Shown piece after piece: positions 12,802-23,499 of a stretch of 64,000 nucleotides of DNA. The notes beneath the pieces were generated by a model. The model made no database searches and was not told the origin of the DNA. It worked only from the letters and a program-made list of their open reading frames with translations. The DNA lies in NCBI GenBank assembly GCA_963383645.1, contig OY726569.1, positions 81,154,627 through 81,218,626 of the forward strand, given 5' to 3'. Source of the stretch: Muscardinus avellanarius. Its lineage: Eukaryota; Chordata; Mammalia; Rodentia; Gliridae. Each line of letters opens with the position of its first letter. Position 1 is the first letter of the stretch. A program made the translations under genes and the position numbers.

Positions 12802-12980
12802 GTTGTGACACTGGGGCATTCTACCTCTGAGCCCTTTTTAAGTTTTTATTTTGAAACAGGGTCTAAGTTGCTGAAAGCCTCTCTAAATTGCTGAGGCTGA
12901 CCTAGAACTTGTTACCCCCCCACCCCCATCTCAGCCTCCCAAGTAACGGGATTAAAAGCATATGCCACCACACCCGGCTC
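12800..12980 (-). repeat. B1-dID SINE
   Basis: An antisense copy with part of the ID half deleted and a C-rich insertion (cccccccacccccatc) in B1. Confidence 0.8.
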
Positions 12981-12999
12981 TAATAACGCCCTCTTGTGG

Positions 13000-13638
13000 G
13001 AGCTAAATACCGCGTGTACTACATCTATTTTTCCTGAGGGCAGTACACCAGATGACCCAACCACCCGGCAGGAGACTCTCACATGGCCTCCCTGGGGACC
13101 AACAGGAACCCTTGGGGACAAGCACATCCAACCACAGCGTAGCCTCTCCTCCTCCTGTCAACTCCTCAACATAGCTCTAAGTGGTGCTGGGATTCCCGCT
13201 TTGCACACGCTCCCAAGACTTCCCCAGAACATCCACAAAGTCGTCAACTCTTAAGCATGAGTTTAACTCTTTGAAGAGGCAGAAAGTTCTCAGAACCACC
13301 TGTGAGGAGCGCCGCAGGTCCATCCCACTGGCGGAGGCCAGGTTTGGTCAACACTGTCTCACTTTCCCCGCACCCCGTACACAGGCCCCTAGGCACTTCC
13401 AAAAGTGGAGTTCCTGATTCGTTTTGAGTCACGACAGGGTGAGTGGAACGCGGGACCCTTTCCAGGGTACCCGTTCTGAAGAACAAGTACGTAGGCATGG
13501 ACATGTCAGGACATTTGTTTTAGGTCCAGTCTCTCAACTCTGTCCTGCCCCTCAAAGGCAGGCGCTTAAATGTGCTGAGAGCAGAGCTGAGCTAGCAGCA
13601 GGTGACAAGCCACCAGCACTGAATGAAAATATCTGATC
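13000..13638. other. Unique intron sequence
   Basis: Between exons e and f. I see no exon, RNA gene or recognisable repeat. Confidence 0.5.
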
Positions 13639-13654
13639 AAAATAACAGAATGAA

Positions 13655-13877
13655 GCCGGGCGTGGTGGCACACGCTTGTAATCCCAGCCCTTGGGAGGCT
13701 GAGACAGGAGGATCGCACGGGTTTAAGGCCAGCCTCAGCTACTTAGTGAGGCTCTCAACAACTGAGTGAGACCCAGTTTCCAAATAAAATATAAAATAGG
13801 TCTGGGGGTATAGCTTGGAGGTAGAAAAGCCCCCTGGCTTCCACCCCCAATACCACCAAAACTAAAAAAGGAAAAAT
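13655..13877 (+). repeat. B1-dID SINE with target-site duplication
   Basis: AATAACAGAATG occurs on both sides (about 13,641-13,652 and 13,878-13,889). It belongs to the ctctcaacaactgag / ggtctgggggtatag lineage. Confidence 0.88.
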
Positions 13878-13888
13878 AATAACAGAAT

Positions 13889-14090
13889 GCCTGGCGTGGT
13901 AGCACAGGCTTGTAATCGCAGCATCTGGGAGGCTGAGATAGAAGGATCCGGGTTCGCATCCAGGCTCAGCTTCTTAGTGAGGCCCTTTGCAACTCAGTGA
14001 GACCATTTCAAAATAAAGAATAAAAAATAGGTTTGGGGGTATTGCTCAGAGGTAGAATACCCTTGGGTTCCATCTCCATTGCCCCCCAAA
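13889..14090 (+). repeat. B1-dID SINE
   Basis: Abuts the previous copy directly. The ID half reads ggtttgggggtattgctcag. Confidence 0.82.
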
Positions 14091-14108
14091 ATAAAATCAC
14101 ACAGAAAA

Positions 14109-14280
14109 GCTGGGCAAGGTGGCACTAGTGATTCCAGTACCTGGGAAGCTGAAGAGGAGATCACAAGTTCACAGCCAACCTCAGCAACTTAGACCCTGTT
14201 TCAAAATAAAATACAGTTAGGGGTGTAGCTCAGAGGTAGGATACTCTTGGGTTCAATCCCTAGTACCACACACAAAAAAA
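14109..14280 (+). repeat. B1-dID SINE
   Basis: A diverged sense copy with a shortened linker and a purine-rich tail (gagaaagagagaagaaag). Confidence 0.78.
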
Positions 14281-14342
14281 GAGAAAGAGAGAAGAAAGAA
14301 AAGAGGGAGGGCGTGAGGAAATATTACAAGTTAAATCACAAA

Positions 14343-14971
<629 letters not shown>

Positions 14972-15084
14972 TGAGGTCCCTCTGTGATGCATCCCCCCAG
15001 AGCGGGGGAGAGCTGAGATGTGGCCACAGGGCGGGGCTGGCACAGGCTGGGTTCCACTGGGTGGACCCCGCTTACTAATGTAGG

Positions 15085-15235
15085 TTCTCTGCGCCTCAGT
15101 CTGTTCAGTTGTAAAGTGGGGAGGAGAGTAGTACCCAGCCCCGGGTTGGGTGGCTTGAAGATTAAATAATTTGATATGCATGAGGTGCAAACAGCGGCGC
15201 CTGGGATATAATAAGCACATTATAATAAGTAAATT
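15085..15235 (+). repeat. MIR SINE
   Basis: Sense MIR core: tgcgcctcagtctgttcag, ttgtaaagtggggagg, then gattaaataatttgatatg. Confidence 0.65.
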
Positions 15236-15296
15236 CAGGCTCTTTCTGACATCTGGTAAAGATGCCAAAATATCCTGTGGTCAAGATGGCTATTTG

Positions 15297-15500
15297 GTGC
15301 CCGGCGAGGCAATGCATGCCTGTAATCCCAGCACTTGGAAAGCTAAGACACGAGGACTATGGGGTCAAGGCCAGTTTCACAAGTTAGCAAGACCGTTTCA
15401 AAATAAAAAATGAAATAGGGCTGGGGCTGCGGCTCAGAGACAGAACACCTATAGGTTCGATCCCCAGTACAGGACCTGCCCCCCCCCAAAAAAAAAAACC
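15297..15500 (+). repeat. B1-dID SINE
   Basis: A diverged sense copy with a C-run before its A tail. Confidence 0.8.
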
Positions 15501-15509
15501 TATTCCTTC

Positions 15510-16130
15510 CCCTTGGAGAGCCAAAGTCTGGTTGGAAAGGTGGGATAGATTCACCAATGGGAAACATTACATGATAAATAGTAAAGGAGTAATGAGGGCC
15601 CCAAGTAGACTCAGAACGCAAATGAGAGGTCACCCAAGGCTCAGGCAGGTGGGAAGCATGGCTTCCTGGCAGAAGGGGCTGGCCAGGGCCTTGCAGGGTG
15701 GAAGGCGCCTGGTGAGCCGCAGGAGGACGCAGAGCCGGGGCTGCACACGGAGGGACTGTGCGCAGCCTGTTTGGGAGGGAACAGAACCCGGTGAATCGGC
15801 AGAGGAGCCGCGTGGCTCCGGGCTCACAGCAAAGCCCAAAGCCAAGGCTGGCGAGGGGAGGCTGGGCTGGGCGTGGCGTGCCTGGATTTCAGGCTTTGTG
15901 CGGACTTGATTCCATCAGAAGCAGGAGCCAGCGAGAGCCGTGAGCGGTGGGCGTGATGTGAACCCAGCAGGGCTAAGTGGTTATTTTTCTGCTATTAGGG
16001 AGTGACATGAACTAAAAGGGGCGTGATGGGACTAGGGAAACTGAGGACGACACTATCGGGGTGTTCAAGATGTGAACTGAGAACTTGACTGAAAAACGAG
16101 AATTGAAGACCTGTCATCATGGAAACATCT
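15510..16130. other. Unique intron sequence, G+C rich in part
   Basis: No exon or named repeat seen. The 125-codon open frame here matches nothing I know and crosses no splice pattern. Confidence 0.45.
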
Positions 16131-16136
16131 CCAGGA

Positions 16137-16138
<2 letters not shown>

Positions 16139-16183
<45 letters not shown>
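16139..16183. repeat. (GT)n microsatellite
   Basis: A pure GT tract of about 22 units, not attached to a SINE. Confidence 0.97.
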
Positions 16184-16184
<1 letters not shown>

Positions 16185-16271
16185 ATGCTACAAGAAGTTA
16201 TGTGAATGATAAGAAAAAAACAAAAACAACCCAAAATTTCAAGCCATGGAGGCTAAAAGAAAGACAGTAAC

Positions 16272-16498
16272 GCCAGGTGTGGTGGCGCACGCTTGTAATC
16301 CCAGCATTTGGGAGGCCGAGACTGGAGGATCGTGGTTCGCGGACAGCCTCAGCTACCTAGTGAGGGCCTTTGCAACTCAGTGAGACTCGGTTTCAAAATA
16401 AAGAATAAAGAAAAATAGGGCAGGAAGTATAGTTCGGAGGTCAAATGCCCCTGGGTTCCATCCCCAGACCCGCAAAAATAAAAATAAAAATAAAGAAG
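16272..16498 (+). repeat. B1-dID SINE with target-site duplication
   Basis: AAGAAAGACAGTAA before and AAGAAAGACGGTAA after, one mismatch. The tail is (AAAAT)n-like. Confidence 0.9.
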
Positions 16499-16739
16499 AA
16501 AGAAAGACGGTAATATTGCTAGCAGCAGGGAGGTTCAGATGGGGAAGTGCTGCCTCGCCGCCCTCATTCTCCACCACCCTGTGCGTCTGTTCACTCAAAC
16601 CCCGGGCCCGTGCACATGCAGGTCCTGCTCCTGACGTGTGCGGCTCCTCACCCCGTGTCTTGCTCATTCCTACTCTATCATCAGGTCTCTACTTGAGTGT
16701 CACTCCTTCTCAAACCTCCAGGCAAGAAGAAATACCCAG

Positions 16740-17252
16740 CCAGCCATGGTGAAACATGCCTATAATCCCAATACTTGGGAGGAGGCTGAGACAGAAGGAT
16801 CACAGATTTGAGAATAGCCTCAACAATTTAGCAAGATCCTCCACAAGGATCTTGCAAGATCCTGTTTCAAAATAAAAAAAATAAAAGACTGGGTAAGGGG
16901 CCATGAGTGGTGGTGCACGCTAGTTAGTAATCCCAGCATTCGGGCGGCTGAGACAGGAGGATCGCAATTTGAGGACAGCCTCAGCTACTTAGTGAGGCCC
17001 TTTGCAAGTTAGTGAGACCCTGTTTCAAAATAAAGAATAAAAAATAGGGCTGGGGGTGTAGCTCAGAGGTAGAATGCCCCTGGGTTCCATCAACAGTACT
17101 GGAAGAAAAAAAAAAAGGCTGGGGATGTAGCTTGGAGGTAGAATGCCCCTGGATTCCATCTCCAGTACTGCAAAAAAAAAAAAAAAAAAAAAAAAAGGCT
17201 AAGGATGTAGCTCGAGGTAGAACGCCCCTGGGTTCAATCCCTAGTACAAAAA
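16740..17252 (+). repeat. SINE cluster with three consecutive ID halves
   Basis: A B1 unit (16,740-16,890) is followed by a complete B1-dID (16,900-17,110), then two further isolated ID halves (17,117-17,172 and 17,198-17,252) separated by A runs. One extra ID half can belong to the first B1 unit. The other has no B1 partner. Confidence 0.8.
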
Positions 17253-17284
17253 AGAAAGAGGAAATACCCTTGCCATCTGCCCTG

Positions 17285-17692
17285 TCGCCCTGCCCTTCAC
17301 CTTGTCATTGAGCCCTATGAGCTCCTCCAGGTTGTAGGGTTGCGCTGGGTCTCATCAGTGGCACCTTCCAAGACACGGGCCCTGGTACGGGTGCAGGTCC
17401 TCAGTGATGACCACAGACCCCCCTCTAGCTAGCTTAAGCACAGAGGGATTTTCACAGACCACAGAAATGATGGGAGGGCCAAAGAAACGGCTCCATCTAG
17501 ATTCCAGAAATAGCTCCCCACACTCAGGTTGGGTGAAGACGGCTGCTGCCTCTGACACACCGGGAAGCAGCGGGATCAGGAACCGCGCGCCGGGTCACGG
17601 CGCTGCCCTCGCCTGCTGGTCCCCAACCAGTCATACAGGTGGCGCGTCTCCTCCAGGTGTGTGCTGAAGCCCAGCCCTGGGACCCCTGGCTG
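17285..17692 (-). pseudogene. Decayed coding-like segment, antisense in the f-g intron
   Basis: Read on the minus strand, three pieces look like former coding sequence. The first, after a cccttgcag acceptor-like site, gives GLGFSTHLEETRHLYDWLG. After a frame change comes VSEAAAVFTQPECGELFLES, continuing to SVVCENPSVLKLARGG and ITEDLHPYQGPCLG. After two adjacent stops it resumes in the same frame with PYNLEELIGLNDKVKGRA. The stops and the frame change argue against function. I do not recognise the parent. There is no poly(A) at the expected 3' end, so it is either a truncated retrocopy or an ancient exon. Confidence 0.4.
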
Positions 17693-17700
17693 CAAGGGGA

Positions 17701-17704
<4 letters not shown>

Positions 17705-17740
<36 letters not shown>
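17705..17740. repeat. (GT)n microsatellite
   Basis: Eighteen GT units. A degraded antisense ID-like piece (tatagctgagctacacccca) follows at about 17,770-17,793. Confidence 0.95.
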
Positions 17741-17741
<1 letters not shown>

Positions 17742-17799
17742 TGGCCTCACACAGCTGGGCAGGCGCCCTATAGCTGAGCTACACCCCAGCCCGGGGTGC

Positions 17800-18158
17800 T
17801 GAGTTTTAACTTCCCAGGCTCTGGGTTACAGAGGAGCAGGCTGTGAAGGAAGTTTGTAACAGTGTGTGGAATTAGGCTGAAGAGATTCTCTCTGGGTGTT
17901 TTTGGGAGGTGCTGGTGGGGTGTCCAGCTGCCGTTAAAGATGCACAACTAGAAACGTAGGTTTAGAGATCACGCTGGAAGGACGAGAGGCAGTCTGCCTC
18001 AAAAAGGGAGGGAGGGAGGGAAACAGGCGGGGACTGAGGATTGAGCCCTGAACTGCATTTGTGGGTGGGACAGTGGAGAAATATCCATCAGTGGGGCAGA
18101 ACCTGGATGGGGCCTTTGAGGGGAAGACAACCAAAAAGAAGCGATAAAAAGGACACAA
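17800..18158. other. Unique intron sequence
   Basis: A purine-rich stretch with a short (GGGA)n near 18,006. No exon seen. Confidence 0.45.
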
Positions 18159-18159
18159 A

Positions 18160-18376
18160 AAGATATTTAATGGCATTGAGAAGATGTTCATAATGCATTA
18201 GTGCATTGCATCTCATAAAACAGAAGGAACAATAGATAGATGAATATATAGAGAATTCATCCCAAATGGTGGGACTGGGCTTATGGGTTATTTTTTATTT
18301 TCTTCTTTCTGCTAAACTAAAATTGAGTAAGTAATATTTTGTAAAGAAAAACAATAAAATATTTTAAATTTTCTAA
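18160..18376 (+). repeat. Old L1-like 3' fragment (tentative)
   Basis: gtgggactgggcttatgg followed by ttttttattttcttctttc resembles old L1 3' sequence. AT-rich, boundaries uncertain. Confidence 0.3.
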
Positions 18377-18378
18377 AC

Positions 18379-18740
18379 TGGCACAGTGGCGCATGTGTGT
18401 AATCCCAGTACTTGGGAGGCTGAGACAGGAGGATCACAGATTGGAGGACAGGCTCAGCAACTTAGTGAGACTCTGTTTCAAAATGTTATTTTTTTTTAAT
18501 GGTACTGGGGATTGAACCCAGGAGAATTCTACCTTTGAACTATACTTCCAGGCCTATTTTATTTTGTATTTTGAAACAGGCACTCACTAAGTTGCTGAGA
18601 CTGGCCTCGAACCTATAATCCTCCTATCTCAGCCTCCCAAAAACTAAGATTACAAGTGCAAAATTTAAATTTTTTTAAAAGGGCTGGGGGTATAGCTCAG
18701 AGGTAAAATGGTCAATACCAAAAAACAAACAAAAAAACCC
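18379..18740 (+). repeat. B1-dID SINE split by an inverted B1-dID (18,486-18,664)
   Basis: The outer sense copy (B1 18,379-18,485, ID from about 18,680) is interrupted in its linker by a complete antisense copy. This places two B1 units head to head about 70 bp apart. Confidence 0.85.
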
Positions 18741-18892
18741 AAAACATTTCTCCATAAATGCATTTGTGCAAAACTCTGACAATCCTAGAAAGCCCTAGAG
18801 TTTGTCCCACCCATCACACTATGTGGCTGTGCTTTAATCTTAGGGTCTCTGAGCTGACAGCCCACGCACCATTGAAAATGTACCATCTCCAA

Positions 18893-19103
18893 GCCGGGAG
18901 TGGTGGCTCATGCTTGTAATCCCAGCATTCAGGAGGCTGAGACAAGAGGATCCAGGTTCACAGACAGCCTCAGCTACTTAGTGAGGCCCTTTGCAACTCA
19001 GTGAGACCCGGTTTCAAAATGTAGTATAAAAAAATAGGGTTAGGGGTATAGCTCGGATGTAGAATGCCCCCAAGTTCCATCCCCAGTACCGCAAAAAAAA
19101 AAA
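18893..19103 (+). repeat. B1-dID SINE with target-site duplication
   Basis: GTACCATCT at 18,880-18,888 and 19,104-19,112. Confidence 0.9.
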
Positions 19104-19115
19104 GTACCATCTTCG

Positions 19116-19118
<3 letters not shown>

Positions 19119-19160
<42 letters not shown>

Positions 19161-19362
19161 GGGGGTAGAACCCAGGGGCTTTTCTTCCTTCTTTCTCTGG
19201 GCTATACTCCCAGACCTATTTTATACTTTATTTGGAAACAGGGTCTCAGTAAGTTGCTGAGAGCCTCACTAAGTACCTGAGGCCGGCTTCGAATCTCTGT
19301 GATCCTCCTGTCTCAGCCTCCTGAGCGCTGGGGTTAAAAGTGTGTGCCACCACGGCCAGGCC
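19119..19362 (-). repeat. B1-dID SINE with (GT)n tail
   Basis: An antisense copy (19,157-19,362) whose A tail position is occupied by a GT tract of about 19 units (19,119-19,156). Confidence 0.88.
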
Positions 19363-19760
19363 TCTGGTAGTCTTAACAGAGGTAATTCCAAAAACGAATA
19401 GCACGTCACCACCCCTGATACAGTCACCATCCTGCTCCCTGGCGCTGTGGCCACCACATCACTAACTTCCGTCTGCTCAGGTGATGGGCGGCTGGAATGA
19501 ACAAAGCTCCCGCTGAGGGGGGTGGGGCTGCTGGAAACCAGGCAAACACAGCCCATCCAGGCAGTCCTGCCCGCCTGCGCCTGTGCGGGGCCTCGCTCTA
19601 AAACAACTGCTCACACTTGGTAGACTGGCGCTGCCTGCACCCTCCTCCCAGGCCTTCGTGAGCCTTTCTGGGTCTGGGAGCTTGGGACACCCTCTTAAGG
19701 GAGGGAAGAGGAGTTGCAATTGCTGTGAGCTTCGCTCCCAATGTCTCCTGTTTCTCTCAG

Positions 19761-19868
19761 AACTATGCAGACCAGAACAAAATGCCACTTGTGGACTTCT
19801 TCAAGCTCTTGACCCCCAATGAAGCACTGCAGATGCCTGTCGGAGAGTTCCGGAAAGCCATGATACAG
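19761..19868 (+). CDS. LRRC74A: LRRC74A exon g, C-terminal region
   Basis: A 108-nt exon (36 codons, phase 0). The acceptor tttctctcag is good, while the donor gtgtgc is weaker than its neighbours. It encodes NYADQNKMPLVDFFKLL and MPVGEFRKAMIQ, whose FxxLxP...EFRKAM spacing resembles a degenerate EF-hand. A long GT tract starts about 30 bp after the donor. Confidence 0.9.
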
Positions 19869-19897
19869 GTGTGCTGCGGGCACTGTGTGCGTGCATG

Positions 19898-19900
<3 letters not shown>

Positions 19901-19934
<34 letters not shown>

Positions 19935-19983
19935 CACCTAAAGAAAGAGAGGGAGGGAGGGAGGGAGGGAGGGAGGGAGGGGG
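19901..19983. repeat. (GT)n and (GGGA)n tracts next to exon g donor
   Basis: A GT tract (19,901-19,933) starts 32 bp after the exon g donor. A (GGGA)n array follows at 19,951-19,983. Confidence 0.95.
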
Positions 19984-20175
19984 AAGCAGGCAGTCTTCAC
20001 CCAGCTTCCCGGGACTGGCCGTGGGACCCCTCTTGTCTAGAGCCAGAGGGAAGCCCGAGACCTCCCTCCATGTGGCTCAGAAATCATCCCTTCCCATGTC
20101 CCGCTCTCAAGATGTGGCCCGTTCTTCCTCTTGTAGCTCTTTCTCCCATTTCAGCCGGCTGCTGGGAGGTGAAAT

Positions 20176-20355
20176 GCAGTCGGGCAATGGTGATGCTCAT
20201 TGTAATCCCAGTGCTTGGGAGGCTGAGACAGGAAGGTCTCTGCTTTTCAGCCAGCCTCAACAACTTGTGAGACTACCAAAATAAATAAAATAGAGGGCTG
20301 GGGTGTAGTAGCTCAGAGGTAGAATACCCCTGGGTTCAATCCCCAGTTCCATAAA
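20176..20355 (+). repeat. B1-dID SINE
   Basis: A diverged sense copy with a shortened linker and an extra tag in the ID half (gtgtagtagctcag). Confidence 0.78.
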
Positions 20356-20400
20356 AAGAGAAAAAAAAAGAAAAATGAGAGAAGTGTCCACCTCTGAGAG

Positions 20401-20490
20401 AGAGTGTGTGTGTGTGTGTGTGTGTGTGAGTGTGTGTGAGTGTGTGTGAGTGTGTGTGAGTGTGTGTGAGTGTGTGTGAGTGTGTGTGTG
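20401..20490. repeat. GT array with decamer periodicity
   Basis: A GT tract turns into about six copies of a GTGTGTGTGA decamer. It ends at the tail of the next antisense SINE. Confidence 0.93.
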
Positions 20491-20693
20491 TTGTACTGGA
20501 GGTTGAGCCCAGAGGCCCTCTATTTCTGACCTACACCCTGTCCCTCTTGTTTAAATTGTTTTTTGTCTTGAATCGGGGTCTCCCTAAGTTGCTGAGAGTC
20601 CCCCACATACTGAGGCTGCCCTAGAACCTGTGATCCTCTTCTCTAATGCTCCCAAGCAGTGAGGTTATAAACCTACACCACCACGCCTGGCCC
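20491..20693 (-). repeat. B1-dID SINE
   Basis: A diverged antisense copy with the GT array as its tail. Confidence 0.8.
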
Positions 20694-21185
20694 AGAGCCC
20701 CGGTTTTGCCACCCTTTTTCCTACCTTCTCTTGCCTAAAACCCCATATTCCCCCCCGTCCACAGAGTGCAGGTGGCACACACGTAGGGTCCACCTTCAGA
20801 GAATCCCGGGGGGGGGTGGGGGGGCTACGAGCCCAGGAGGAGAGCTCTGGGGCCCAGGCAGGGATGGATAAGACCCTGGGTGGGTCAGGGCCCCATGGCT
20901 GGGGCTAAGAATGACCTTGACATGCTGCTAAGGGGTGCTCCTGTCCACCCAGGGGCCGCCCACCTCATCTGGATCCTTGTCTCCTCCCCGTCACTGCCCC
21001 CCAGAAGCCTGGGCACTGACCTGTGGGCAGGGAGCTTCTGCCAGCCCCTCCACATGTGGGTTCAGGTTCCTCTGAGCTCCCAGTTGCCATCTGTGGTCCC
21101 CAGAGGAGTGAGGGGTTATGGGGACGGGCGGGTGCTAGAGAGGGGGTGCAGAGAGCTCCATGACACACTCCCTCCGCCTCCTCAG

Positions 21186-21268
21186 CAAACCAAGGTCCCT
21201 GTCAACCGGTACCAAGTCAGGGATCTGATAAAGCGGCTGGAGGAGAGACCGGGCTTGGTGAACTTCAG
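21186..21268 (+). CDS. LRRC74A: LRRC74A exon h, C-terminal region
   Basis: An 83-nt exon after cgcctcctcag. It encodes QTKVPVNRYQVRDLIKRLEE then RPGLVNF and ends two bases into the next codon at AG|gtgagc. If the donor were ignored the frame would read R then TGA at once, so an intron-retaining transcript would still give an almost full-length protein. Confidence 0.88.
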
Positions 21269-21365
21269 GTGAGCGCGGCCTGCGGGCCCTTCCCGCTGGT
21301 CTCCAAGGGCGCTGGTTGGGGGTGTGAACTCCTGGGGCCATCCCATCTGTGTCCTGTGAGGTGGA

Positions 21366-21407
<42 letters not shown>
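21366..21407. repeat. (CA)n microsatellite in the last intron
   Basis: About 20 CA units lie between the exon h donor (about 100 bp upstream) and the probable terminal acceptor (about 40 bp downstream). Confidence 0.97.
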
Positions 21408-21411
<4 letters not shown>

Positions 21412-21445
21412 CCCCTTACCTGCTCACCTTCCTTCTCCTCTTCAG

Positions 21446-21458
21446 TTCACTTGCTTAG
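21446..21458 (+). CDS. LRRC74A: Probable LRRC74A terminal coding exon (S-S-L-A-stop) and start of 3' UTR
   Basis: A strong pyrimidine-rich acceptor (ttccttctcctcttcag) lies 177 bp after the previous donor. The 2+1 phase gives AG|T TCA CTT GCT TAG, that is Ser-Ser-Leu-Ala-stop. The 3' UTR would follow; I see no AATAAA outside SINE sequence nearby, so its end is unknown. A weaker alternative acceptor at 26,434 would give R-W-I-stop. Confidence 0.55.
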
Positions 21459-21649
21459 CAAAGCTCAAGCCTCACTTGTGTGCTGTTGGTGCTGGGCCGG
21501 ATGCTGGGACCCGGCAGAAGGAGCCGCATTTTAGATGCTCAGGCCTGACCAGGTGAGACGAGCCATGGGGGTGTGTGTGATGCCACCGGGGTCCACTCAG
21601 GGCCCTCGGTACATCCAGAGGGGGTGAAGTTTCAGCGGGGTTTGGGCAA

Positions 21650-21785
21650 GACAGACAGACACAGGTATGGATGATGAAACTGGGGTTAGAGAAGCAGAGA
21701 AACCAGGTGCTCAGAGCTGAGAAGGAACAGCTTTCACCTGGCCTCAGATCTGTGAGGTTCTAGAACCCAGACTCTCACCTCCGTC
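21650..21785 (-). repeat. MIR SINE fragment
   Basis: Antisense MIR-like: gatgatgaaactggggtta, then gttctagaacccagactctc. Confidence 0.55.
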
Positions 21786-21789
21786 CTTA

Positions 21790-22180
21790 ACTACCTCACC
21801 CAGGTGGGCGCCCTGGGGGGCCGCGCTTGGGTCCTGCAGAGCTGCAGCGCTTGAGGCCCCACCTGTCCTGCCCCATCACCTTCTCCCAACACCTCTGCAC
21901 TTGGGCCCGCCCAGTGCCTTCCTGACCACAATGCGGACAGGAAGGGCGGGTGCACGGGCCGTCCTGGGTGACAACCACAACCCAGAGGACTTTGCAAAGC
22001 TTAAATGGAGGAAATACACTTAAGGGCTGCACGTACTGGTGTTTCTCAGGAGTAACACTGACATCAGACAAAAAGGACCTCAAAAATGGCTCAGGCTTGC
22101 ATCCCGCAGGGTCCCCCCTCCCCCATACTGCTCACGGGACTCTGCTCTGTACCTCCCCAGTGCTCCTGTCAACGTGACAC
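21790..22180. other. 3' flank of LRRC74A, unique
   Basis: No poly(A) signal, exon or repeat recognised. Confidence 0.4.
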
Positions 22181-22189
22181 CTCTTAAAC

Positions 22190-22415
22190 CAGGCGTGGTG
22201 GCGCACTCTTGTAGTCCCCGCATTTGAGAGGCTGAGACAGGAGGATCACAGTTCACAGACAGCCTCAGCTACTTAGTGAGGCCCTTTGCAACTCAGTGAG
22301 ACCCTGTCTCAAAAATCAAGAATAAAAAATAGGGCTCAGGATATAGCTCGAATGTAGACTGCCCCTGGGTCCCATCCCCAGTACCGCAAAAAAAAAAAAA
22401 AAAAAAAAAAAAAAA
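22190..22415 (+). repeat. B1-dID SINE with long A tail
   Basis: GACACCTCTTA at 22,176-22,186 and 22,416-22,426. The uninterrupted tail of about 28 A suggests a young copy. Confidence 0.92.
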
Positions 22416-22426
22416 GACACCTCTTA

Positions 22427-22860
22427 CCCGCTGTGACGCTGACAGGAAGTGCCCAAGGTGGAGATCTGGAGACCAGGTTCCAGCAGCTTCCAAATCCAGC
22501 AAACACCTCGGTGCGCAGAGGAGAACACGCTGCCGTCGCGAGGCAGAACTGAGACGTGGGTCCCCAGGTCCCCAGCGACGGCTTTGGAGACCACCTCAAA
22601 CTGCCCCGCAGATTGCACACATCACCGTCTTAGTCTGATTGAAGAGGAGAGTTATCATTTTTACCATCACATGAATCGTTTTTATTTTTTGTTACAAATA
22701 ATGTCTCCTTGTAAAAATGTAAGTCCATAGAAAGTGTAGGGAGGAGAAAAGGAAGATCTCTTTAATCTCCCCAGGTCACTACATCTCCCAAGAACTCTAA
22801 CAACAGGTCAGGCCTTCCCATGGACTTGCGATCAAGCTAATCCATGGGGGGGGGGGGGGG
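22427..22860. other. Unique flank sequence ending in a G run
   Basis: Mixed, then AT-rich DNA. A run of 14 G occupies 22,847-22,860. Confidence 0.5.
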
Positions 22861-22864
22861 ATGA

Positions 22865-23060
22865 GACCGATGACAGAGCCAGACCACCTGACTTCCAGTG
22901 CCAGCTCCGCTCCTGTGCAGCCGTGGGCAAGTTACCCAGGCATCCTGTGCCTGTTTCCTCACCTGTATTATGGGACCAATAATGGTGCCTACATAAGTTA
23001 ATGCCCACAAAGCATCTAGAGCACTACTTAACACATGGTAGGTAGACTCATAACACACAT
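22865..23060 (+). repeat. MIR SINE, nearly full length
   Basis: Well-preserved MIR order: gcagccgtgggcaagttacc, ctgtttcctcacctgtatta, taataatggtgcctaca, then taacacatggtagg. Confidence 0.8.
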
Positions 23061-23092
23061 GCATTTTATTACATGCACACCATTTGGCGGGG

Positions 23093-23205
23093 GTGTTGTT
23101 TTTGAGACAAGTTCTAAGTTGCTGAGTCTTGCCAAGTTGCTGAAGTTGGCCTTGAACTTATGATCCTCCTGTCTCAGCCTCCCTCGTACTGGCCTTACCT
23201 GCTAC
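23093..23205 (-). repeat. B1 unit, truncated
   Basis: Antisense B1 half only, with no ID half. Confidence 0.65.
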
Positions 23206-23242
23206 ACATAGTTTTTAATCACAAATGGGATCAGACTATCAT

Positions 23243-23429
23243 AGCCAGGCATGGTGGTGCACGCTTGCAATCCCAGTACTTGGGAAGCTGAGACAGGAGG
23301 ATTGCAGGCTCGGGACCAGCCTCAGCAACTTAGGCCCTCGACAATTTAACAAGACTGTTCAAAATAAAAAAATAAAATTGGCTCAGAGGTAAAATGTTTC
23401 TGGGTTCAATCCCCAGTACCACACAGAAA
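23243..23429 (+). repeat. B1-dID SINE
   Basis: A sense copy with an internal deletion removing the start of the ID half (aaaattggctcagagg). Confidence 0.8.
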
Positions 23430-23499
23430 GAGTATCAGGTTCCTGTGGACCTGCTTCACCTCAATGGCACAGCTTCATGACACTCCCATGTTGGGACGT

